DNA of 8,795 nt from Candidatus Omnitrophota bacterium (GTDB lineage Bacteria; Ratteibacteria; UBA8468; B48-G9; JAFGKM01), in NCBI GenBank assembly GCA_023818745.1, contig JAMWBY010000055.1, positions 1 to 8,795 of the forward strand, written 5' to 3'. A program made the position numbers and the translations under genes. Each line of letters starts with the position of its first letter. Within the stretch, counting starts at the first letter, position 1. Positions 1 through 6,627 of the stretch are shown here, piece after piece. A model generated the notes under the pieces. It saw only the letters and a program-made list of their open reading frames with translations, made no database searches and was not told the DNA's origin.

Positions 1-10
1 AAAAAAAGTT

Positions 11-32
11 TATAATAAATAAGTAAAAAGGA
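11..32 (+). promoter_or_regulatory. Likely -10 box and ribosome binding site of rpiB
   Basis: A perfect TATAAT lies at 11-16 and an AAGGA Shine-Dalgarno at 28-32, six bases before the rpiB ATG. Transcription from this -10 would begin near 23, giving a very short leader that still contains the ribosome binding site. The -35 region would lie at or beyond the window edge, so the promoter cannot be fully judged. In DNA this AT-rich, TATAAT can occur by chance. Confidence 0.4.
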
Positions 33-38
33 TTTTAA

Positions 39-491
39 ATGAAAATAGGAATTGCTTCTGACCATGCTGGTTTTGAATTGAAAGAATATCTAAAAGAACA
101 AATAAAAAAACAGGGATATGAAGTTATTGATTATGGCATTTCTGTTAAAAAGGTAGTTGATTATCCTGATTATGCAGAAAAAGTAGCAAAAGGAATTCAA
201 AAAAAGGAGATAGATTTTGGAATTCTTATCTGTGGAACAGGAATAGGAATGTCTATATGTGCAAATAAATTTAAAGGAATAAGAGCTGCAAGATGTTGTT
301 CTACTTATGATGCACTTTTAGCAAGAGAACATAACGATGCTAATGTTTTAACCCTTGGAGGAAGATTGATTGGGAAAGAACTCGCTTTTGAAATTTCTCT
401 TACCTTTCTATCCACTCATTTTACTAAAGGAAGACATTTAAGAAGAGTAAATAAAATAAAAAAATTAGAAAATGTTGAAAATCAATATTGA
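39..491 (+). CDS. rpiB: Ribose-5-phosphate isomerase B (RpiB/LacAB family)
   Basis: This 150-residue protein is a cytosolic sugar-phosphate isomerase that interconverts ribose 5-phosphate and ribulose 5-phosphate in the non-oxidative pentose phosphate pathway. The N-terminal SDHAGF motif (residues 7-12) is the family signature for phosphosugar binding. The active-site loop CGTGIGMS starts at Cys65, which matches the catalytic cysteine of the E. coli-type enzymes. His98 in REHNDAN is the expected ring-opening residue, and GGR (107-109) plus Arg132 and Arg136 are the usual phosphate contacts. Length is normal for the family. The start has an AAGGA ribosome binding site. The gene overlaps the following pabB by 20 bases (or abuts it if pabB starts at 493), so they are probably co-transcribed. 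Related LacA/LacB or other sugar-phosphate isomerases are alternatives, but the Cys65/His98 pair favours RpiB. Confidence 0.93.
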   Translation: MKIGIASDHAGFELKEYLKEQIKKQGYEVIDYGISVKKVVDYPDYAEKVAKGIQKKEIDFGILICGTGIGMSICANKFKGIRAARCCSTYDALLAREHNDANVLTLGGRLIGKELAFEISLTFLSTHFTKGRHLRRVNKIKKLENVENQY

Positions 492-1857
492 AATGTTTCC
501 CTACATAAATCCAGAAAAAATTTTTTATTTTCTACATAGAGAGTTTTTCAGTTTTTATATGAATGTTTACTGGAATAAGAATGAAAAATATACAATTTGC
601 AGTTTTTCTCCATTTTTAATTTTTAAAAGCAAAAAAGATAATATTGAAATAGAACAGGAGGGAAAAATTTATAAGTTTAAAAGCAACCCTTTGAGAGAAT
701 TTCAGAAAATTTTTGACAATTTTAAAATTAATTCAAATGTTTTTTTTAGCCCTGGTGGAATTGGTTTTTTATCGTATGACCTTGCATGGCAGATAGAAAA
801 ATTACCTGAAAAATCAATTGACGACCTATTTCTTCCTGATATTTTTGTTTGTTTTTACAATTCAATTTTAGTTTTTGACAATGTAAATAAAAAAGCATTT
901 TTAGTATCTATAGGCAATTCAGGTCAATTTAAAGAAATAAAGAATTTTATCAAATCTACTATTGAAAAAACTTCAAAATTAAAAATTGAAATTTCTGAAT
1001 TTAAAATTAAAAAGTTGACTTCTAATATGAGTTATTCAAAATATATCAGTTCAATTGAAAAAATTAGGGACTATATAAAAGAAGGAGATGTTTACCAGAT
1101 AAATTTTTCTCATAGGTTTGAAATAAAAGGAATTTTTGAACCATATAATCTATTTTTAAGATTACAGAAAACAAACCCTGCTCCTTATTCTGCTTACTTT
1201 AATTTTAGAGATTTTTTCTTAGTTTCAAATTCTCCAGAACTTTTTCTTAAAAAGCAAGGTAAAAGGATTATCACAAAACCAATGAAAGGAACAAGAAAGG
1301 CAGAGAAAAATTCGGTTTTAAATAGAAAAATTAAGGAAGAACTTCTTAGAAGTGAAAAGGATAGAGCAGAACTTATTATGATAGTTGACCTTGAAAGAAA
1401 TGATTTTGGAAAAATTTGTGAATATGGAACTGTTAAAGTGGAGAAACTCATAGAACTTGAAAAATACAAAACAGTTTATCAAACTACATCTACTATTGAA
1501 GGGAAGTTAAAAAATGGGATAAACTTTGAAGCAATTATAAAAGCGATTTTTCCAGGAGGTTCAATTACAGGAGCCCCAAAAAAGCGAGCGATGGAGATTA
1601 TTGAAGAACTTGAACCAACAAAAAGAAATTTTTATACAGGAAGTTTTGGTTTTTTTGGTTTTAATGAGAATTTACAGTTAAATATACTCATAAGAACTTT
1701 GCTTATAAAAAACAATAAAATCTATTATCCTGTTGGTGGTGGGATTGTCTGGGATAGTATTCCAGAAAAAGAATATGAAGAAACAATAGTTAAGGCAAGG
1801 AATTTATTTTTAACAATTGGAATTGATGAAAATGAAATCAGAAACATTATTATTTAA
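472..1857 (+). CDS. pabB: Aminodeoxychorismate synthase component I (PabB)
   Basis: The protein (461 aa) belongs to the chorismate-utilising family and should aminate chorismate to 4-amino-4-deoxychorismate for folate synthesis. The N-terminal part (about 1-185) is divergent but holds the PabB-type GGIGFLSYD (95-103). The C-terminal chorismate-binding domain (about 187-450) is well conserved: GDVYQINFSHRF (205-216), SPELFL (254-259), KPMKGTR (269-275), EKDRAELIMIVDLERND (295-311), PGGSITGAPK (361-370) and the GGGIVWDS end motif (422-429). Lys272 in PMKGT is the residue that separates PabB from anthranilate synthase TrpE, which has Ala there. VYQTTSTIEG (335-344) has Gln337 where TrpE and E. 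coli PabB carry His. From memory, Gln is common in bacterial PabB. No Shine-Dalgarno precedes either ATG 472 or ATG 493. The latter sits one base after the rpiB stop, so coupled reinitiation there is plausible. The amidotransferase PabA is not in the window. pabC follows with overlap. Confidence 0.9.
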   Translation: MLKINIEMFPYINPEKIFYFLHREFFSFYMNVYWNKNEKYTICSFSPFLIFKSKKDNIEIEQEGKIYKFKSNPLREFQKIFDNFKINSNVFFSPGGIGFLSYDLAWQIEKLPEKSIDDLFLPDIFVCFYNSILVFDNVNKKAFLVSIGNSGQFKEIKNFIKSTIEKTSKLKIEISEFKIKKLTSNMSYSKYISSIEKIRDYIKEGDVYQINFSHRFEIKGIFEPYNLFLRLQKTNPAPYSAYFNFRDFFLVSNSPELFLKKQGKRIITKPMKGTRKAEKNSVLNRKIKEELLRSEKDRAELIMIVDLERNDFGKICEYGTVKVEKLIELEKYKTVYQTTSTIEGKLKNGINFEAIIKAIFPGGSITGAPKKRAMEIIEELEPTKRNFYTGSFGFFGFNENLQLNILIRTLLIKNNKIYYPVGGGIVWDSIPEKEYEETIVKARNLFLTIGIDENEIRNIII

Positions 1858-2680
1858 TGGGAAAAAAGTTGATGAGAAAGAGATAAATTTTAGTCATTTA
1901 AAAAGAGGTTTTTTATATGGAGATGGAATTTTTGAAACAATGATATCTTTTAATAAAAAAATATTTAGATTTCAACAACATTGGGATAGAATGGTTTTTG
2001 GAGCAAAAGTTTGTAATTTAGAAGTCCCAAATAAAAAATTAATAGAAAAGTTGATAGTGGATAATTTGAAAGAAGGACTTTGTTATATCAGATTAAATTT
2101 GTGGAGAAAAAGGCCAAATACAATTTCTACTGAAAAAGAAAAAGAAACAAATTTTTTGATAATTATAAGGGATTTTAAACCATATCCAGAAAAATTTTAT
2201 AAAGAGGGAATGGTCTGCGGATTAAGTAAAAAAATAAGAAGAAATAATTACTCAATAATTTCTAAAATAAAGTCATTAAACTTTCTTGAAAATATAATAT
2301 TAAAAATTGAGGCAGAAAAAGAAAGATGTGATGATATGATTGTTCTTGATAGTTCTGGATATATTTCTGAGGGAAGTGTTTCAAACATATTCTTTGTTAA
2401 GGATAATTTTATTTATACACCATCTGTTGAGTGCGGATGTCTTGAAGGAATAACAAGAAGAGTTATATTTGAAATATCTGAAAAAGAAAATATTAAAGTA
2501 AAAGAGGGCCGTTTTAAAATTGATTTTTTAAGTGATTGTGATGAAGTTTTTCTTACAAATACTTTAATGGGAATTATGCCTGTTAAAGAAATAAAAGGAT
2601 ATTTTAAAGTGAAAAAAATTTCATTTACTGAAAATCTGATTAAAAAATATAAAGAAATTTTTATCAAAGAAACAGGATAA
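1826..2680 (+). CDS. pabC: Aminodeoxychorismate lyase (PabC), class IV aminotransferase fold
   Basis: This PLP enzyme of the class IV aminotransferase fold (284 aa from this start) most likely converts 4-amino-4-deoxychorismate to p-aminobenzoate plus pyruvate. The N-terminal RGFLYGDGIFETM (27-39) is the family signature. Lys149 in KIKSLNFLEN aligns with the PLP-binding lysine of PabC. SEGSVSNIF (181-189) and GITRR (208-212) bind the cofactor, and TNTLMGIMPV (244-253) looks like the PabC rather than the branched-chain aminotransferase version of that loop. Start is ambiguous: TTG 1817, ATG 1826 and ATG 1832 are in frame and none has a clear ribosome binding site. All overlap the pabB end, implying translational coupling. 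Adjacency to pabB is the main argument against IlvE or D-amino acid aminotransferase. It ends one base before the stop of the convergent gene. Confidence 0.83.
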   Translation: MKMKSETLLFNGKKVDEKEINFSHLKRGFLYGDGIFETMISFNKKIFRFQQHWDRMVFGAKVCNLEVPNKKLIEKLIVDNLKEGLCYIRLNLWRKRPNTISTEKEKETNFLIIIRDFKPYPEKFYKEGMVCGLSKKIRRNNYSIISKIKSLNFLENIILKIEAEKERCDDMIVLDSSGYISEGSVSNIFFVKDNFIYTPSVECGCLEGITRRVIFEISEKENIKVKEGRFKIDFLSDCDEVFLTNTLMGIMPVKEIKGYFKVKKISFTENLIKKYKEIFIKETG

Positions 2681-2681
2681 T

Positions 2682-3020
2682 TTATAATCCAATTTTTTTT
2701 AATTCCTTTTCGCTTAATCCAAGATAATGTCCTATTTCATGAAATAATACTTTTTCTATCATATCTTCCAATTGTTGTTCTGTATCGCAATAATTTTCAA
2801 TATCACTTTTAAAAATTACTATTCTGTCAGGAAGAATGAGAGAATATGAAGGTGTCTTTCTTTTTGGAAAAGGAACTCCATGATATAAACCAAAAAATTT
2901 AATAGATGGTTTTTCTTCTACTATAATTTCAAGATTTTCTATTTTTTTTCTTATTTTTTCTGGAATTGCTATAAATTTCTTATAAACTATTTCTTCAAAT
3001 TTTTCTTTTGAAATTTTCAT
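2682..3020 (-). CDS. Minimal zincin-like metallopeptidase family protein
   Basis: This 112-residue protein matches the small zincin group (Pfam Zincin_1, formerly DUF1025). Its one clear catalytic motif is HEIGHYLGL at 94-102: an HExxH zinc site with the following Gly typical of this group, and Glu105 or Glu107 as possible third ligand. Before it are GLYHGVPFPKR (44-54) and LPDRIVIFK (63-71), which resemble the conserved pocket and strand segments of the family. There is no signal peptide or membrane segment, so it is probably cytosolic. Physiological substrate is unknown for the family. It is transcribed alone on the minus strand, tail to tail with pabC (stops one base apart) and head to head with the acsE-like gene. 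No Shine-Dalgarno precedes the ATG. A -10-like TGTAAT lies only eight bases upstream, so the mRNA may be leaderless. Confidence 0.8.
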   Translation of the reverse strand: MKISKEKFEEIVYKKFIAIPEKIRKKIENLEIIVEEKPSIKFFGLYHGVPFPKRKTPSYSLILPDRIVIFKSDIENYCDTEQQLEDMIEKVLFHEIGHYLGLSEKELKKIGL

Positions 3021-3028
3021 AAAGATAT

Positions 3029-3055
3029 ATTACAATCTGAAATGTAAAAATTCAA
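3029..3055 (-). promoter_or_regulatory. Candidate promoter of the zincin gene, possibly leaderless
   Basis: Reading the minus strand, TTGAAT (3055-3050) and TGTAAT (3034-3029) are separated by 15 bases, and the ATG begins eight bases after the -10. Initiation at the usual distance would fall within a base or two of the ATG, leaving no room for a ribosome binding site. The match is imperfect (4/6 and 5/6) and the spacer short, so this is a suggestion only. Confidence 0.35.
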
Positions 3056-3103
3056 ATAGTGGATAAAATATTATGAAGAATTTGATTTAAAAAGGGAGAA
3101 AAG

Positions 3104-3901
3104 ATGCTAATAATTGGAGAAAGGATAAATGGGACAAGAAAAAATATAAAAGAAGGGATTGAAAGTAGGGATAAACAATTAATTAAAAAAGAAATAAAAA
3201 AGCAAATTGAATCTGGTGCTCATTATATTGACTTAAATGCTGGAATTGGAAAAGGAAAGGAAAGAGAAAAAGAGGATATAAAGTGGTTAATTGAGTGTTT
3301 GTATGAAGTTGGTGAGTATCCCGTTTGTATTGATAGTGCTGACCCAGATGTAATTGATTTTGCTCTATCATTTGTTAAAACAGATGATAAAATGATAAAT
3401 TCAATAAATGGAGAAAAAGAAAAAATAGACAAAATTTTACCTATAATTAAAAAATATCCTGAAAGTAAAATTATCTGCCTTACTATGGATGAAAATGGTA
3501 TTCCTTCTGATTCAAAAAAAAGAGTAGAAATTGCAGAAAGAGTGATAAAAATATTAAATGAGGCAGGAGTTAAAAATGAGAATATTTTTGTTGACTGTCT
3601 TGTTGAACCTGTAAGCGTAAATACTCAAAATGGAATTGTCTTTTTGCAGGCATTGAAAGAAGTAAAAAAGTTCGGTGTTAAAACAACATGTGGACTTTCA
3701 AATGTTTCTTTTGGACTTCCAAATAGAAAACTTATTAATAAATATTTTCTTGCTTTGTGTATTTATGAAGGAATTGATTCTGCAATTATTGACCCTACTG
3801 TTTCAGATATAAAAGAAGCGATATGTATTGCTGAAATGTTGACAGGAAAAGATGAATTTTGTATGAATTATATAAAAGGTATAAGATGTAATATTTTTTA
3901 A
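3104..3901 (+). CDS. acsE: Methyltetrahydrofolate:corrinoid methyltransferase, AcsE-like
   Basis: The 265-residue protein is a stand-alone pterin-binding TIM-barrel domain, the same length as AcsE (MeTr) of acetogens. It opens with MLIIGERING as AcsE does and keeps the residues that bind methyl-tetrahydrofolate there: Asp43 and Asn45 in YIDLNAG, Asp77 in CIDSAD, Asn99 in MINS, Asp164 in VDCL and Asn200 in GLSNVSFG. AcsE transfers the N5-methyl group to the cobalt of the corrinoid iron-sulfur protein in the Wood-Ljungdahl pathway. No corrinoid protein or CO dehydrogenase gene is nearby, so another corrinoid partner (as in MetH- or MtgA-like systems) is possible. The start is supported by an AGGGAG ribosome binding site at 3093-3098. 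The upstream pab genes make part of the folate cofactor this enzyme uses. tRNA-Pro begins two bases after the stop. Confidence 0.82.
   Translation: MLIIGERINGTRKNIKEGIESRDKQLIKKEIKKQIESGAHYIDLNAGIGKGKEREKEDIKWLIECLYEVGEYPVCIDSADPDVIDFALSFVKTDDKMINSINGEKEKIDKILPIIKKYPESKIICLTMDENGIPSDSKKRVEIAERVIKILNEAGVKNENIFVDCLVEPVSVNTQNGIVFLQALKEVKKFGVKTTCGLSNVSFGLPNRKLINKYFLALCIYEGIDSAIIDPTVSDIKEAICIAEMLTGKDEFCMNYIKGIRCNIF
3839..3867 (+). promoter_or_regulatory. Candidate internal promoter for tRNA-Pro
   Basis: A perfect TTGACA (3839-3844) is followed after exactly 17 bases by TATGAA (3862-3867, 4/6). Both lie inside the last codons of the acsE-like gene. Initiation near 3874 would give the tRNA a 5' leader of about 30 bases. 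Without it the tRNA would depend on read-through from acsE. Confidence 0.35.
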
Positions 3902-3903
3902 AT

Positions 3904-3979
3904 CGGGGCGTGGCCCAGTCCGGTTTAGGGCACCAGAATGGGGTTCTGGGGGTCTCCGGTTCAAATCCGGACGCCCCGA
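3904..3979 (+). tRNA. tRNA-Pro (anticodon GGG)
   Basis: A full cloverleaf can be drawn. The acceptor stem is CGGGGCG (3904-3910) with CGCCCCG (3972-3978), discriminator A3979. The D stem is GCCC/GGGC (3913-3916/3928-3931), the anticodon stem CCAGA/TCTGG (3933-3937/3945-3949) with loop ATGGGGT, anticodon GGG at 3940-3942. The variable loop is five bases, and the T stem TCCGG/CCGGA holds the loop TTCAAAT. The C1-G72 pair and A73 agree with bacterial tRNA-Pro identity. The GGG anticodon reads CCC and CCU. CCA is not encoded and must be added enzymatically. The gene starts two bases after the acsE stop, so the mature 5' end must be cut from a longer transcript by RNase P. Confidence 0.95.
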
Positions 3980-4009
3980 TGTGAAATTTTTTTAAATTAA
4001 AAAATTTGG

Positions 4010-4018
4010 TGATATAAT
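4010..4018 (+). promoter_or_regulatory. Extended -10 promoter of the nitroreductase gene, leaderless
   Basis: TGATATAAT (4010-4018) is a perfect extended -10 element (TG-N-TATAAT). No good -35 lies upstream, which an extended -10 can compensate. The ATG begins eight bases after the -10, so transcription should start at or within about two bases of the start codon. There is no Shine-Dalgarno. Confidence 0.55.
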
Positions 4019-4026
4019 GAAACATT

Positions 4027-4602
4027 ATGGATATATACGAAATAATTAAAAAAAGAAGAACTATAAGAAGATTCAAACAAAAAGAGATACCATTAGAATT
4101 ACTTGAAAAGTTTGTAGATATGGCTCGTATTGCTCCAAGTGGAGCCAATATGCAACCTCTTGAATATATAATTGTAAATGATAAAAAAATGGTAGAACAA
4201 ATTTTTCCTTTAACTGGTTGGGCTGGATATCTTGGAAAAGATGGTCCACCGCCAGAAGGCCAAAGACCTGTTGCATATATCGTTGTATTGATAAATAAAG
4301 ATATAAAATCACCGACACCACAGCATGATTCAGGTGCTGCAATTGAAAATATTTTACTTTCTGCAATATATGAAGGAATTGGGACATGCTGGATTGGTTC
4401 TGTAAATAGAGAAAAATTAAGAGAAATTTTAAAAATTCCAGAAAATTATGAAATTGACACAATTGTTGCTTTGGGTTATCCTGATGAAGAAAGTCATATT
4501 GAAGAATTTTCTGGTTCTGTAAAATACTGGAAGGATGAAAAAGGTGTTATGCATGTTCCAAAAAGAAGATTAAAAGATATTTTACATTACAATAAATTTT
4601 GA
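4027..4602 (+). CDS. Nitroreductase family FMN-dependent oxidoreductase
   Basis: The 191-residue protein is a complete member of the flavin reductase/nitroreductase fold, which works as a dimer with FMN at the interface and NAD(P)H as donor. KKRRTIRRF (8-16) is the N-terminal FMN phosphate-binding signature. APSGANMQP (36-44) is the conserved flavin loop. HDSGAAIENILLSAIYEGIGTCWIG falls at 100-124, and ALGYPDE (148-154) closes the FMN site. Pro-rich GPPPEGQR (73-80) replaces the variable helical insertion of larger members. The physiological substrate cannot be read from the sequence. The gene has its own promoter just after the tRNA and no ribosome binding site. Its stop codon lies just before the -35 of the next promoter, with no terminator visible. 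Confidence 0.88.
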   Translation: MDIYEIIKKRRTIRRFKQKEIPLELLEKFVDMARIAPSGANMQPLEYIIVNDKKMVEQIFPLTGWAGYLGKDGPPPEGQRPVAYIVVLINKDIKSPTPQHDSGAAIENILLSAIYEGIGTCWIGSVNREKLREILKIPENYEIDTIVALGYPDEESHIEEFSGSVKYWKDEKGVMHVPKRRLKDILHYNKF

Positions 4603-4603
4603 C

Positions 4604-4631
4604 TTGACTTTTTTTAAAAAATAGGTATAAT
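4604..4631 (+). promoter_or_regulatory. Promoter P1 of the small membrane protein gene (and distal 16S promoter)
   Basis: TTGACT (4604-4609) and a perfect TATAAT (4626-4631) are 16 bases apart, starting one base after the nitroreductase stop codon. Initiation near 4638 gives the small gene a leader of about 50 bases. No terminator separates this transcript from the 16S gene, so it could also supply precursor rRNA. Confidence 0.65.
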
Positions 4632-4673
4632 AATAACTTAAAAAATTTAAAATTAAAAAGTTTTGAAACAAGA

Positions 4674-4683
4674 AAGGAGGTGA
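4674..4683 (+). promoter_or_regulatory. Perfect Shine-Dalgarno of the small membrane protein gene
   Basis: AAGGAGGTGA is complementary over its full length to the 3' end of the 16S rRNA encoded downstream, and its core GGAGG ends nine bases before the ATG. It is by far the strongest ribosome binding site in the window and is the main reason to call the 58-codon gene. Confidence 0.85.
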
Positions 4684-4689
4684 GAAGAA

Positions 4690-4866
4690 ATGGCAGAAAA
4701 AAAACAAAATCCAGCAGCAGTGGTGATTTTGATAATAATAATTCTGGTGGCTTTGTTTTTTATAATTAAACAAGCGATGCCGAAAAGAGCACCTGCTCCA
4801 GCAGTGCCACCAATGGGAGAGGAAGTTCCACCACCTCCTCCACCAGAAGAAGCACCTGCTGAGTAA
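4690..4866 (+). CDS. Small single-pass membrane protein with polyproline tail, unknown function
   Basis: A 58-residue protein not recognised as any known family. Residues 1-8 are polar and positively charged (MAEKKQNP). Residues 9-27 form one strongly hydrophobic stretch rich in Ile, Val, Leu and Phe that can span the membrane. After KQAMPKR the tail (33-58) is Ala/Pro-rich, with six consecutive prolines at 47-52 and a Glu-rich acidic end (EEAPAE). The short N-terminus with charges on both sides of the segment leaves topology uncertain. A cytoplasmic proline-rich tail that binds a partner is one option. Evidence that it is real: own promoter, a perfect ribosome binding site at optimal distance, and GC-richer codons (gcg, ccg, ctg) than neighbouring genes. 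It lies between two promoters and ends 93 bases before the 16S gene. The proline run should need elongation factor P to be translated efficiently. Confidence 0.75.
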   Translation: MAEKKQNPAAVVILIIIILVALFFIIKQAMPKRAPAPAVPPMGEEVPPPPPPEEAPAE

Positions 4867-4874
4867 TAAATCTC

Positions 4875-4903
4875 TTGACAAGTAATTTAAAGGTGGGTAT
4901 AAT
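4875..4903 (+). promoter_or_regulatory. Consensus 16S rRNA promoter (P2)
   Basis: TTGACA (4875-4880), a 17-base spacer and TATAAT (4898-4903) form an exact housekeeping-sigma promoter, as expected for rRNA. It starts nine bases after the stop of the small gene. Initiation near 4910 gives a leader of roughly 50 bases before mature 16S. The discriminator is A-rich rather than GC-rich. Confidence 0.88.
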
Positions 4904-4927
4904 AAAAATAAAAAAAATAAAAAATTA

Positions 4928-4940
4928 TGTTCTTTGAAAA
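4928..4940 (+). promoter_or_regulatory. boxA-like antitermination element
   Basis: TGTTCTTTGAAAA closely resembles the boxA sequence of rRNA leaders (E. coli core GCTCTTTA; the Bacillus-type leader reads TGTTCTTTGAAAA). In known systems nascent boxA RNA binds NusB and S10, letting RNA polymerase pass Rho and structured rRNA. Here it largely overlaps the left arm of the processing stalk. Confidence 0.6.
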
Positions 4941-4954
4941 TTTGGGGTATCCAG
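4931..4954 (+). repeat. Left arm of the pre-16S processing stalk
   Basis: This 24-base arm, from TCTTTGAAAA to GGGTATCCAG, is the exact reverse complement of 6546-6569. It ends about five bases before the mature 16S 5' end. Paired arms that bracket 16S rRNA are the classical RNase III substrate in bacterial precursor rRNA. Confidence 0.9.
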
Positions 4955-4959
4955 AAAAA

Positions 4960-6519
<1,560 letters not shown>

Positions 6520-6526
<7 letters not shown>

Positions 6527-6534
6527 CTAAGGAG
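6520..6534 (+). promoter_or_regulatory. Hairpin masking the anti-Shine-Dalgarno in precursor 16S
   Basis: CTCCTT (6520-6525), the anti-Shine-Dalgarno core, can pair perfectly with AAGGAG (6529-6534) in the 3' trailer across a three-base loop. Unprocessed 16S would then be unable to bind mRNA leaders. A similar CCTTTCTAAGG arrangement is found at Bacillus 16S ends, so the pairing is not unique. Its function here is inferred. Confidence 0.45.
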
Positions 6535-6545
6535 TTGAAAATATA

Positions 6546-6569
6546 CTGGATACCCCAAATTTTCAAAGA
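6546..6569 (+). repeat. Right arm of the pre-16S processing stalk
   Basis: This arm is the exact reverse complement of 4931-4954 over 24 bases and begins about 19 bases after the mature 16S 3' end. Together the arms close the 16S precursor into a loop with a perfect base stem, including GGGG/CCCC. The terminator stem begins two bases after it. Confidence 0.9.
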
Positions 6570-6570
6570 T

Positions 6571-6600
6571 AAAAAGCAAGGGTTTTTCCCTTGCTTTTTT
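6571..6600 (+). terminator. Intrinsic terminator of the 16S unit
   Basis: A 12-bp perfect stem, AAAAAGCAAGGG (6571-6582) with CCCTTGCTTTTT (6588-6599), closes a TTTTT loop and runs into a T-rich tract. This is the only strong intrinsic terminator in the window and marks the end of the 16S transcript. Confidence 0.9.
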
Positions 6601-6627
6601 TATTTATATAAGTAAAATAAATTAAAT

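Noticed and set aside
2675..2700. Possible terminator between pabC and the zincin gene
   Set aside because: GGAT/ATCC gives only four pairs before a mismatch, though T8 follows. Too weak to call, and part of it is coding sequence on the minus strand.
3795..4148. Minus-strand open frame of 117 codons across the tRNA
   Set aside because: It is antisense to acsE, tRNA-Pro and the nitroreductase. The segment resembling tRNA-derived peptide is a known false-protein artefact.
4073..4462. Minus-strand open frame antisense to the nitroreductase
   Set aside because: The sense frame has full family motifs. The antisense frame is low-complexity with no motif or start signal.
6583..6618. A dnaJ promoter using TTGCTT (6591-6596) in the terminator arm as -35 with TAAAAT (6613-6618)
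   Set aside because: The -35 matches at only three positions and TATAAG at 6607 competes as -10. Not firm enough to list as a feature.
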